From an uncultured Bacillota bacterium (lineage in GTDB: Bacteria; Bacillota; Clostridia; Christensenellales; UBA1242), in assembly GCA_900545735.1 (NCBI GenBank), contig URAC01000024.1, positions 1-12,992 on the forward strand: 12,992 bases of DNA, written 5' to 3'. Positions 1 to 6,664 of this stretch are shown here, piece after piece. Made by a program: the position numbers and the translations under genes. Below the pieces are notes generated by a model, which saw only the letters and a list, made by a program, of their open reading frames with translations, made no database searches and had not been told where the DNA came from. The stretch's first letter is position 1; each line of letters opens with the position of its first letter.

Positions 1-42
1 CATGCCTAGTCTCGTGGGCTCGGAGATGTGTATAAGAGACAG
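1..42 (+). other. Nextera i7-side adapter (library artefact)
   Basis: Bases 9-42 are exactly the 34-nt Nextera transposase read-2 oligo, ending in the 19-bp Tn5 mosaic end at 24-42 (AGATGTGTATAAGAGACAG). Bases 1-8 (CATGCCTA) match the Nextera i7 index known to me as N706 in adapter orientation. This is untrimmed library sequence and not part of the genome; native sequence starts at 43. An open frame at 2-223 reads through it and is spurious. Confidence 0.98.
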
Positions 43-44
43 TT

Positions 45-818
45 TTAATACACAACTTTCTTTAAAAATAAAGCGTTGGAAGGATAAGTCTTACCAGCTT
101 TTGAGCGGTCTTTGCTGTTTAATATCCTTTTTATTTCACCAGGCGCAATTTTGCCTAACCCCACATCAACGAGTGTTCCAACAATTATTCTCACCATATT
201 GTATAAAAAGCCGTTTCCTGTGATGTCGATAAAAATTTTGTTAGACTTTTGGAATATTTTTATATCATAAATTGTTCTAATATGGTCTGTTGTTTGAGTT
301 TGAGCGCTGCAAAAGGTCGTAAAATCGTGCTCGCCAATCAAATATTTGCTTGCTTCTGCCATTTTTTCTAAATCTAATTTTTGATGAACTAAAACAGTTG
401 TTTCGCTGTCAAAAGGTGAGAGAGTTCCGCAATTTTGCAGCCTATATTCGTAGGTCTTTTGTTTTGCCGAAAACCTTGCATTGAAGTTTAACGCAACTTT
501 TTTGATTGCCAAAATTTGAATGTCTTTTGGCAAAAGTCTATTTATGGCATCTTTAAACTTTAAGAAGTCAACTTTACCATTTTTAGAAAAGTGCTTTGTT
601 AAAAAATCTCTATTCAAAATTGCATTCGCTTTTGCTGCAAGTGCGTGAACGCCGGCATCAGTTCTTCCGCTTCCGATAACTTCAACCTTTTCATTAAAAA
701 GTTTGCTTAGCACGCTTTCAATTTCGCCTTGAATTGTCTTTTTATGTGGTTGAACTTGCCAACCGCTATAATTTGTTCCTTTATAAGCAATAGTAAATAA
801 AACATTGATTTTTTTCAT
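45..818 (-). CDS. truA: tRNA pseudouridine(38-40) synthase TruA
   Basis: TruA isomerises uridines 38-40 in the anticodon stem-loop of many tRNAs in the cytoplasm. The 257-aa product has the family length and the catalytic signature GRTDAGVHA at residues 51-59, with Asp54 as the expected nucleophile. Further TruA hallmarks are YKGTNYSGWQ (12-21), KTYEYRL in the middle, and FLYNMVRIIVGTL near the C-terminus. The TAA stop (47-45) lies only 3 nt inside the native DNA, so the gene is complete but the adapter begins directly behind it. The start is ATG at 818; no Shine-Dalgarno sequence precedes it. Instead a -10-like TATTAT ends 6 nt upstream, which suggests a leaderless mRNA. It is separated from the upstream minus-strand gene by a terminator, so it is probably transcribed on its own. 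In many Bacillota truA sits with ribosomal-protein or ECF transporter genes; that context is not seen here. Confidence 0.95.
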   Translation of the reverse strand: MKKINVLFTIAYKGTNYSGWQVQPHKKTIQGEIESVLSKLFNEKVEVIGSGRTDAGVHALAAKANAILNRDFLTKHFSKNGKVDFLKFKDAINRLLPKDIQILAIKKVALNFNARFSAKQKTYEYRLQNCGTLSPFDSETTVLVHQKLDLEKMAEASKYLIGEHDFTTFCSAQTQTTDHIRTIYDIKIFQKSNKIFIDITGNGFLYNMVRIIVGTLVDVGLGKIAPGEIKRILNSKDRSKAGKTYPSNALFLKKVVY

Positions 819-824
819 AAATTT

Positions 825-852
825 ATAATATCATTTTTTGCAATTTTGGCAA
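825..852 (-). promoter_or_regulatory. Predicted truA promoter, leaderless geometry
   Basis: On the minus strand, TTGCCA (852-847), a 16-nt spacer and TATTAT (830-825) resemble a sigmaA promoter. The -10 ends 6 nt before the truA ATG, so transcription would start at or within a base or two of the start codon. It lies downstream of the terminator of the preceding gene, where a fresh promoter is expected. This is a prediction from motif match and position only. Confidence 0.55.
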
Positions 853-886
853 ATAAAAAACTTGCATTGTAATAATTTGAAAGAAT

Positions 887-911
887 AAAAAAGAGCCTTT
901 CGGCTCTTTTT
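887..911 (-). terminator. Rho-independent terminator after the alpha-oxoamine synthase
   Basis: A 9-bp perfect stem (AAAAGAGCC at 889-897 with GGCTCTTTT at 902-910) encloses a 4-nt loop. On the minus strand it is followed by six T residues (892-887). It starts 14 nt past the stop of the gene ending at 925. Because the stem is A/T flanked on both sides it could also act on the plus strand, but no plus-strand gene ends here. Confidence 0.9.
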
Positions 912-924
912 GATTTTTGGATAA

Positions 925-2100
925 TTATAGAATTTCGTCTAAGACTTCTTTGATTTTGTCCATTGCTTCGTCAAGTTGTTCGTGAGTGTGTGTTGCTGTG
1001 TATGATGTTCTAATCAAACTTTCGCCAACTGGAACAGCAGGGGAAACAACTGGATTTACATAAACTCCGCGTTCAAACAACATTTTGCAAGCACGGAAAG
1101 TTTTTTCATCATCATAAGTGTAAATTGCAACGATAGGTGTTTCGCTTGGAATGAATTTAACTCCGCGTTTTGTTAAGCCTTCGCGAACATAAGCGCCGTT
1201 GTCTTGCAAGTTTTGAACTCTTTCAGGTTCGCGTTTAATAATTTCTAACGCTTTTCTTGCACATTCAACATTTGCAGGTGGAATGCTTGCACTGAAGATG
1301 AATGGGCGAGAATTATGCCTTACATAATTTGCTACGCGTTCATTAGCAGCCATATATCCGCCTAAACTAGCGAGTGATTTTGAGAATGTTCCCATAATGA
1401 TATCGACTTCGTCTTCCAAGCCATAATATGAGCCTGTTCCACGGCCGCCTTCACCAATTACGCCAAAGCCGTGAGCATCATCGACCATAACTCTTGCGCC
1501 ATATTTATGTTTAAGTTCAACAATCTTTGGCAAGTTGCAGATTTCGCCACTCATTGAGAAAACGCCGTCTGTTACAATCAAAATGCCTTTATCTTGAGGA
1601 ATAGATTGAAGTTGACGTTCCAAATCTTCCATATTATTATGTTCATATCTAAGCATCTTTGCATAGCTTAATCTGCAAGCGTCATAGATACTTGCGTGAT
1701 TTTCTTTGTCACAAACGATATAGTCGTTTCTTCCAGCAATAGCACTGATAATGCCTAAGTTTGATTGGAAGCCAGTTGAAAAAGTTACAACTTGGTCTTT
1801 ATGTAAAAATTCAGCAAGTTCTTTTTCAAGTTTGACGTGCAAGTCTAATGTTCCGTTTAAAAACCTTGAACCAGAGCAGCCGCTGCCATATTTTTTTAGG
1901 GCTTCAACTCCAGCTTCGATAACTTCTGGGTGTGATGTTAAACCAAGATAGTTGTTAGAACCAATCATAATTGTTCTATGGCCTTCCATTTCAACAATAG
2001 GTCCTTGTTTACTTTCAAGTTCGTGGAAATAAGGATATAAATCTACTGCTTTTATATCTTCAATTCTAGTGAAATCTTGACATTTTTTAAATAAATCCAT
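925..2100 (-). CDS. PLP-dependent alpha-oxoamine synthase (KBL/SPT-like)
   Basis: This family condenses an amino acid with an acyl-CoA, releasing CO2. Members include glycine C-acetyltransferase (KBL), BioF, ALA synthase and serine palmitoyltransferase (SPT). The 391-aa protein shows the fold-type I landmarks: SNNYLGL (48-54), cofactor-stacking NHAS with His135, DDAHGFGV with Asp208 and His210, and GTFSKSLASLGG with Lys241 as the Schiff-base lysine. The stretch YGSGCSGSRFLNGTLDLH (71-88) and the GTFSKS lysine loop resemble Bacteroides-type SPT as I remember it more than E. coli KBL, which has GTLGKALGG. Substrate is therefore uncertain: glycine/acetyl-CoA and serine/long-chain acyl-CoA are both possible. 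No tdh (threonine dehydrogenase) neighbour supports the KBL reading. The start is ATG at 2100, with AGGAG 6 nt upstream. It has its own predicted promoter (2160-2132) and terminator, so it is likely monocistronic. Confidence 0.85.
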   Translation of the reverse strand: MDLFKKCQDFTRIEDIKAVDLYPYFHELESKQGPIVEMEGHRTIMIGSNNYLGLTSHPEVIEAGVEALKKYGSGCSGSRFLNGTLDLHVKLEKELAEFLHKDQVVTFSTGFQSNLGIISAIAGRNDYIVCDKENHASIYDACRLSYAKMLRYEHNNMEDLERQLQSIPQDKGILIVTDGVFSMSGEICNLPKIVELKHKYGARVMVDDAHGFGVIGEGGRGTGSYYGLEDEVDIIMGTFSKSLASLGGYMAANERVANYVRHNSRPFIFSASIPPANVECARKALEIIKREPERVQNLQDNGAYVREGLTKRGVKFIPSETPIVAIYTYDDEKTFRACKMLFERGVYVNPVVSPAVPVGESLIRTSYTATHTHEQLDEAMDKIKEVLDEIL

Positions 2101-2131
2101 TTTCTTCTCCTAAAATTAAATTACATTTTGC

Positions 2132-2160
2132 AGTATAAAACAAAAATTTACAATATGCAA
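2132..2160 (-). promoter_or_regulatory. Predicted sigmaA promoter of the alpha-oxoamine synthase
   Basis: On the minus strand TTGCAT (2160-2155), a 17-nt spacer and TATACT (2137-2132) form a near-consensus vegetative promoter. A leader of about 25 nt would carry the AGGAG ribosome site just before the ATG at 2100. Confidence 0.75.
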
Positions 2161-2202
2161 GTTTTTTAAAAAAAATAAATTTAGGAATTTCAAAAAAAAT
2201 AG

Positions 2203-2230
2203 TTGATTTTTTAAAATTTTTTAGTATTAT
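2203..2230 (+). promoter_or_regulatory. Predicted sigmaA promoter of the ABC ATPase gene
   Basis: TTGATT (2203-2208), a 16-nt spacer and TATTAT (2225-2230) match a vegetative promoter. It is divergent from the promoter at 2132-2160 within the same 175-bp intergenic region. Overlapping TATAT hexamers just downstream make the exact -10 uncertain. Confidence 0.55.
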
Positions 2231-2275
2231 ATATTTTGCTAGATGATTTTTTAAATTGCTTGGCAAGGAGTAAAA

Positions 2276-2923
2276 ATGATAAAAGTCAAGAATTTATGTT
2301 TGAAATATACAAAAGAATATTTCGCACTTTTTGATGTAAGTTTTGAAGTTAAAAAGGGCGAGGCTGTCGCTTTGTTGGGAGAAGAAAACAGCGGAAAGAC
2401 AACTATGCTTCGCGTTCTAGCAGGCCTTGAAAAGCCAAACAGCGGCGAAGTGTATATAAAAGATATTCCATTGAAAAAAATTGATTTTTCTTGCGATGTC
2501 AATATGGGATACATTCCAGCCACTCCAGTTTTTTTTCCTAAAAAAACAGTTTACGAAAATTTGAAATATATTTTAAAAACAAGAAAATTTTCAAATTCAG
2601 AGATAGAAGACAAAATCAACGAACTCTTAATCAATTACAATATGGAAAAATTAAGAGATGAAAAAGTTTGTAATTTGACATTATTTGAGCAATATGTGCT
2701 TTCTATCGCAAGATTATCATTTAGAAAACTTGATATAATCTTAATTGACAATATCTTTGAAAAGTTGCAACCTGAAGAACTTGAAATTATAGAATCTATG
2801 ATTGTAAAAGAATATGTTCAAAATAAAGTTACAACACTTGTTGCAACGACATCAGAAGATGTAGCAAAAATTTTGACCAAAAGAACAATAAGATTTAAAT
2901 TGGGAAGCATTGAAAGCAATTAA
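2276..2923 (+). CDS. ABC-type ATPase with degenerate catalytic motifs
   Basis: The 215-aa protein has the outline of a single ABC nucleotide-binding domain, with no membrane segments. Walker A is intact (GEENSGKTT, 35-43, Lys41). Elsewhere the motifs are eroded. The signature reads LTLFEQ at about 134-139 in place of LSGGQ. Walker B is DIILIDNIF, with Asp158 followed by Asn159 where the catalytic Glu is expected. The H-loop region reads VATTSED (189-195) with no His. It may bind ATP but should hydrolyse it poorly. No permease gene is adjacent. The start is ATG 2276 with AGGAG 5 nt before it. A PucR-type HTH gene follows after 63 bp without a terminator, so the two probably share a transcript and may work as a regulatory pair (inference). 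A divergent but active transporter subunit with a distant permease is the main alternative. Confidence 0.8.
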   Translation: MIKVKNLCLKYTKEYFALFDVSFEVKKGEAVALLGEENSGKTTMLRVLAGLEKPNSGEVYIKDIPLKKIDFSCDVNMGYIPATPVFFPKKTVYENLKYILKTRKFSNSEIEDKINELLINYNMEKLRDEKVCNLTLFEQYVLSIARLSFRKLDIILIDNIFEKLQPEELEIIESMIVKEYVQNKVTTLVATTSEDVAKILTKRTIRFKLGSIESN

Positions 2924-2986
2924 TTAACATACAATACAAAAACAGAAGACAAAAAATTTGTTGGGGGACTACTTTAAGGAGAATTT

Positions 2987-3358
2987 ATGGGCAACGAAAA
3001 ACTAATTTTTCAGTCTGCTGAAATCAGAAATTTATTTAAAACAGAAAATTTGATAGGCAAAAGATTTAATGCAAAGAAATATTCAGAAATTATTAAAAAT
3101 GAAGATTTAAAAAAGATTTTTTGCAATGACTCTATCAATGAAAGCGTTGATGCTTTTATAAGTGGCGGCTTAAACTTGACAAAGGCCAGTGTTAATTCTT
3201 ATGTTCATAGGAACACATTGATTTATAGAATTGGCAAAGTTAAAAAGACTATTGGTCTTGACCTTAAAAATTTTGAAGATTGCGTCTTATATTTGAATGC
3301 ACGCGAAATATTTAAATTATTGAAAGCTTGTGATTGTCAAAAATCAACTCTCGAATAG
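2987..3358 (+). CDS. Small PucR/CdaR-type helix-turn-helix protein
   Basis: The C-terminal half (about residues 52-110) matches the PucR C-terminal HTH domain: a helix NLTKASVNSY, then the hallmark HRNTLIYRI at 74-82 as the probable recognition helix, then GLDLKNFED and a final helix. The N-terminal 50 residues are lysine-rich and unrecognised. Full PucR/CdaR regulators carry a large sensor domain before this HTH; here it is missing and the protein is only 123 aa. It may therefore take its signal from a partner such as the ABC ATPase encoded just upstream (inference). The start is ATG 2987, behind TAAGGAG with a 5-nt spacer. Its TAG stop (3356-3358) lies inside the terminator stem at 3346-3364. 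DNA binding is expected from the fold, but no target site could be identified. Confidence 0.75.
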   Translation: MGNEKLIFQSAEIRNLFKTENLIGKRFNAKKYSEIIKNEDLKKIFCNDSINESVDAFISGGLNLTKASVNSYVHRNTLIYRIGKVKKTIGLDLKNFEDCVLYLNAREIFKLLKACDCQKSTLE

Positions 3359-3369
3359 AGAGTTTTTTT
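3346..3369 (+). terminator. Terminator of the ABC/PucR unit
   Basis: A 7-bp perfect stem (AACTCTC 3346-3352 with GAGAGTT 3358-3364) with a 5-nt loop runs into T residues up to 3369. The left arm encodes the last residues of the HTH protein and the stop codon sits at the loop/right-arm junction. Confidence 0.85.
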
Positions 3370-3380
3370 ATAAATATAAT

Positions 3381-3408
3381 TTGAAAAATCAAAAAGATAT
3401 GTTAAAGT
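3381..3408 (+). promoter_or_regulatory. Predicted promoter of the DUF4132 gene
   Basis: TTGAAA (3381-3386), a 16-nt spacer and TAAAGT (3403-3408) with an upstream TG (3400-3401) form an extended -10 promoter, placed right after the previous terminator. A perfect TATAAT at 3375-3380 is an alternative -10 but lacks a good -35. Confidence 0.5.
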
Positions 3409-3425
3409 AACTTATAGGAGTTACT

Positions 3426-5609
3426 ATGGAAATTTTACGCGATATCAGTCAGATAGAGAATAAATTAAAAGCAATTTTTGAATTTGATGATGCTTTTGAT
3501 TTTGAAGGCTTTATTTCAAGACAAATCAAAAATAATGAAATAGAAAATGTTAAAGTTAAGGAATTATCGCAGGAAGAAATTGAAAAAAACATATTTGAAT
3601 TTTCAGACTTGCTTTTTCAATTAAAAAACTACATATTTGCACTTTCCAATTTTGTTAGATTATTATTGCATTGCAATTTGCAAATAGAACTATATCATTT
3701 TATTAAAAGAATGTTCGTTGGGCAAATAGGTCAAATCAAATATGTAAGCAGCAAACAAGCATATACTTTTGATGAAAAATATTTTGATAGATTTGTTGAA
3801 ATCGTTAAAAATTGCGACATTGAAAAAGAACTGTATTTGCCTTTTGTTTTGTCTGCCTTTGAAAGTGATAAGTCAGACCCACTATTTGTTTGGAAAAGGC
3901 CAGCCATTGAATTTATGCAAAGGTTTTTTAATGAGAATGAAGAGTGGACAATATCATATCTTGCATTACACCCAGAACAAAAATATGGCATTCTTGCTAT
4001 GATTACAGATTTTAACACGCCACGCGGCATCAAGATGCTTATTGATGATTTTATCAATGGCGAAAATGCAGATGAAAACAGGATTGGGCATATACTTAAA
4101 AAATACAAAAGAGAAACCTTTTTTGAACTAGACAAAAGGCTTATTGACAACTTAACTAGCAAGTTAGATTTAGTTCAAATTTTGTTCATATTTGGCTCTG
4201 ATACAGAAGCAATTTCAAGATTGAAAGAAATTTATGAAAGAGAAGAAGATGTTGAAATAAAAAATCAAATTGCTGAAAGATTAGACATTATTGAAAATGT
4301 TTCAAACAAAACGGAAAAGCAATTTATGTATCAAGTTAGACGCAAAATTAAAGAACCACAAGAAAGGAGCCTTGGCTTGCCTTTTGACAGATTAAATTTA
4401 ACATACAAAAGTGGCATTAAGGCAGACAACGCAACTTACACTTACATAATTGAACTATTTAAAGAAGATAAAGGCTTGTTCAATCTCAAAAATCTTGAAT
4501 TTTTATATGACATCTTTGAAAAAGCAACCTTAAACAACTTTGCTCAAAGCATTTTTGAAGTGCTAAAAAGGAAAGATGACATTAAATCCGCTAAATGGGC
4601 TATTAGAATGGCATCACTCCTTTGCGATGAAAATCAAGCAAAAGCGTTGGCTGAATTTGCTATTGCATTGATGTATGAAAAGAGATTTAAAGAAGCGAAA
4701 TATTTGGTCGAATGTTTATGCTATTGCGGAAAAATTGAAGTTTTAGATTTCTTTAACGATGCAAAAACAAGCGAATATTTTGAAGAAAGTTGGCGTGAAG
4801 ATATGATGTCAATGCTCGTTAAAAAATCAGGGCTTGGTGAAGATGTCGTTGGCGACTTTTTGGCGATTGGCAAGTTAGATGATAAAACGATTGAAGAACA
4901 AACTTGTAGGCTGTTTAGGGCATACATTAACAATAGGCGTTTTAAAAGCGAATATTTTGATTTCTTATGCAAGAATGAGCCATTTAAGAGTTTGTTTGAA
5001 CACATAATTTTTGGAGAATATCGATTTGATAGGCTCAACAACGCCTTTTATATGAAAGATGGACAAAGAGTTTACATTGTAAAACTTGCAGAAGATAATA
5101 TTTTGAATGTTGAAGACAAAACATCAGAATTTGAAATTGGAATTGTCCACGCATTGGATTTAGATGAAAGGTTTGAAAGCGTGTTATCTGCTCCGATCGA
5201 GCCTTTGTTTGAACAATTCAATTATGGCAGATATAATGTAAAAGATTTTAACGCTCAAGTTTCAGAACTCAGCACTTTTGCTGGAATGTTCATTTTGATT
5301 GATAGTTATGTTGAGAAGATGGAAGAGGCTGGCTTTAATAAGAATGTTGAGAATGGAAATTACACATTTTCTAATTTCATCAACTTAAACAAAGAATTGA
5401 ATTTGGCTTGCGTTGTTAATGTTGATAGACCGGTTGTAAGAAATCAGGAATATGCAGTTTTAAGCACAATAAGTTTTTATAGGATTTCAGACTTGATTGA
5501 AAATAACGGAAAATATATTTTCTCCGCAGGTGATGCACTCACAACGGGAAGCATTCCTGCTAGATATTTTGATTATTGCTTATCTACAATCCTATCTTGC
5601 GCAAAATAA
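3426..5609 (+). CDS. DUF4132 (MolR-like) protein, function unknown
   Basis: This is a 727-aa soluble, acidic and largely helical protein. Residues about 505-680 match the DUF4132 pattern known from E. coli MolR and WGR-domain proteins. The segment shows LFEHIIFGEYRF, then a Val/Ile-rich strand, then IGIVHALDLDERF in place of the usual IVHPL-L, then APIEPLFEQFNYGRYNV matching the family's 'qPF-Q--R-vy' element, and lastly FAGMFILIDSYVEKMEEAGF. The middle (about 200-290) looks like HEAT-type helical repeats, for example AISRLKEIYEREEDVEIKN. No WGR domain, membrane segment or signal peptide is visible. MolR-type proteins are usually longer; their molecular role is not established, so I assign none. 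The start is ATG 3426 behind AGGAG (5-nt spacer). The gene has its own predicted promoter and terminator and is probably monocistronic. Confidence 0.7.
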   Translation: MEILRDISQIENKLKAIFEFDDAFDFEGFISRQIKNNEIENVKVKELSQEEIEKNIFEFSDLLFQLKNYIFALSNFVRLLLHCNLQIELYHFIKRMFVGQIGQIKYVSSKQAYTFDEKYFDRFVEIVKNCDIEKELYLPFVLSAFESDKSDPLFVWKRPAIEFMQRFFNENEEWTISYLALHPEQKYGILAMITDFNTPRGIKMLIDDFINGENADENRIGHILKKYKRETFFELDKRLIDNLTSKLDLVQILFIFGSDTEAISRLKEIYEREEDVEIKNQIAERLDIIENVSNKTEKQFMYQVRRKIKEPQERSLGLPFDRLNLTYKSGIKADNATYTYIIELFKEDKGLFNLKNLEFLYDIFEKATLNNFAQSIFEVLKRKDDIKSAKWAIRMASLLCDENQAKALAEFAIALMYEKRFKEAKYLVECLCYCGKIEVLDFFNDAKTSEYFEESWREDMMSMLVKKSGLGEDVVGDFLAIGKLDDKTIEEQTCRLFRAYINNRRFKSEYFDFLCKNEPFKSLFEHIIFGEYRFDRLNNAFYMKDGQRVYIVKLAEDNILNVEDKTSEFEIGIVHALDLDERFESVLSAPIEPLFEQFNYGRYNVKDFNAQVSELSTFAGMFILIDSYVEKMEEAGFNKNVENGNYTFSNFINLNKELNLACVVNVDRPVVRNQEYAVLSTISFYRISDLIENNGKYIFSAGDALTTGSIPARYFDYCLSTILSCAK

Positions 5610-5637
5610 AAGTTATTCATTTTGAATAACTTTTTTT
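5608..5637 (+). terminator. Terminator of the DUF4132 gene
   Basis: The stem AAGTTATTCA (5610-5619) pairs perfectly with TGAATAACTT (5623-5632) around a TTT loop, extendable outward by A/T pairs, and runs into seven T residues (5631-5637). It overlaps the stop codon of the upstream gene. Confidence 0.9.
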
Positions 5638-5674
5638 ATGTTTAAAAACTCAACCTTTGCAAATAATACATTAT

Positions 5675-6052
5675 ATGTTAGATAAAAGAAGCGAAGCGCT
5701 TTTACGAATTATAAATGAAGAATGTAAAGAAGGGTCATACAAGGTTTTGGAGGTCGATGACCTTATTCGCTCTATGCCACGAAAATATAAGATTGACAGC
5801 GAAGGAATAGCACAACTTATGGGCTATCTTTCAAGTGGTGAATATGTTTCTGTTAAATATGGAGATGAAGAAGTTTTTTGTGTTTCACCGTTGCCTCGCG
5901 GAAGAAGGATTTTTGAAGTTGAAGAAGATGAGAGAAAATTCAGAAAGCATATAAAATTTAAATATTTTTTGTTTTTCATTGTTGGCGCTGCAATAGCATT
6001 TGGAATTACTCTCGCAACATCATATATTTCCAAAACATTTTTAAATTTGTAA
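5675..6052 (+). CDS. Small C-terminally membrane-anchored protein, unknown
   Basis: I do not recognise this 125-aa protein. Residues 1-85 are soluble and could form a winged-helix-like domain: a helix SEALLRIINEE, a second helix VDDLIRSMPRK, a third IAQLMGYLSSGEYVSVKY, then a hairpin FCVSPLPRGRRIFEV. A charged linker (EEDERKFRKHIK) follows, then one transmembrane helix at about 97-119 (YFLFFIVGAAIAFGITLATSYI). The predicted topology is a cytoplasmic N-domain with a tail anchor. I chose ATG 5675; a TTG at 5657 in the same frame would add six residues. Neither has a Shine-Dalgarno site. AATAAT at 5662-5667 could be a -10 giving a leaderless message from ATG 5675, but the -35 is poor. It lies right after a terminator, so it needs its own promoter. 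The winged-helix idea is a visual guess only. Confidence 0.7.
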   Translation: MLDKRSEALLRIINEECKEGSYKVLEVDDLIRSMPRKYKIDSEGIAQLMGYLSSGEYVSVKYGDEEVFCVSPLPRGRRIFEVEEDERKFRKHIKFKYFLFFIVGAAIAFGITLATSYISKTFLNL

Positions 6053-6262
6053 TAAATTTGTTTAAAATTTTCGCGATTAATGTCGTTTATTTTCCTAAGA
6101 AAATACTCAATATTTTTATTAATTTGTCGATAAAATTGGCAAATTTTTTATTTGTGACAAAAGGCGCTAATATACGATAAAATGCCCGATATTTTCTCAC
6201 TTTTTGAGTCATTTAATTATTTTATACTCGCATTGGCTCAAACGGAGCAATGGAGGAAAATT

Positions 6263-6628
6263 ATGGGAAAAAATCAAAAAAGTGATGCACTTAGGAGACT
6301 TGCAAGACAAGCGAAAGAAAGGCTATCATCTGGTGGGTATAATCAGCCAGAAAGATATGGCTCAATATTCAAAGTTTATGAGGGTGGAATTGTGGCAGAT
6401 TATAAATTAGTTGTGCTTTCAGACACCGAAGATGAAAAATTATATAATCGTGTTTGTGAAATTTTAAATCAAAATGTTGACATAACAAATCCTATTGGTC
6501 AAATTGTCGACAAAACAAAACTTGCAAATATGAACAACTATGAAAGAGATAGATATATTATGAATTTAAAAGATAAATATCTTGAAATGAGAGAAAGATA
6601 CTTAAAAGAAAATTTAAAAGCGTTATAA
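6263..6628 (+). CDS. Conserved-looking protein of unknown function, 121 aa
   Basis: The frame is open from 6182, but the start is clearly ATG 6263, which has a perfect GGAGG at 6252-6256 with a 6-nt spacer. This gives a 121-aa soluble protein with a basic N-terminus (KNQKSDALRRLARQAKERL), a central mixed region (GSIFKVYEGGIVADYKLVVL) and a long charged C-terminal helix rich in Arg, Tyr and Glu (YERDRYIMNLKDKYLEMRER). No known domain, signal peptide or membrane segment is recognised. The 210 bp upstream (6053-6262) hold no gene. They contain a TATACT at 6223-6228 that could be a -10, and a TGTCGAT at 6125-6131 that is one base off a Spo0A box, but no convincing full promoter. The stop is followed at once by the promoter of the glycosylase gene, with no terminator between them. 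Confidence 0.75.
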   Translation: MGKNQKSDALRRLARQAKERLSSGGYNQPERYGSIFKVYEGGIVADYKLVVLSDTEDEKLYNRVCEILNQNVDITNPIGQIVDKTKLANMNNYERDRYIMNLKDKYLEMRERYLKENLKAL

Positions 6629-6630
6629 TA

Positions 6631-6658
6631 TTGAAATTTTTAAAATTTTTGATATAAT
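6631..6658 (+). promoter_or_regulatory. Strong predicted ogg promoter, leaderless geometry
   Basis: TTGAAA (6631-6636), a 16-nt spacer and a perfect TATAAT (6653-6658) form one of the best sigmaA matches in the window. The -10 ends exactly 6 nt before the GTG start at 6665, so the transcript should begin at or next to the start codon. No Shine-Dalgarno sequence is present. Confidence 0.8.
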
Positions 6659-6664
6659 GCATTT

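Noticed and set aside
2..223. Plus-strand 73-aa open frame at the left end
   Set aside because: Its first 14 residues come from the Nextera adapter and the rest is antisense to truA.
3731..4162. 143-aa minus-strand open frame inside the DUF4132 gene
   Set aside because: It is antisense to a long gene with good start signals; Ser/Leu-rich composition is the mirror of the sense codons, and no ribosome site was seen.
5657..5674. TTG start for the membrane-anchored protein
   Set aside because: No ribosome site, and ATG 5675 six codons later is the better start; kept as an alternative only.
6089..6104. Small hairpin ATTTTC-CTAA-GAAAAT
   Set aside because: The stem is only 6 bp and A/T-rich, with no T-tract after it; expected by chance in such sequence.
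6182..6262. 27-residue N-terminal extension of the 121-aa protein
   Set aside because: ATG 6263 has a perfect GGAGG site at 6 nt, and the extension has none.
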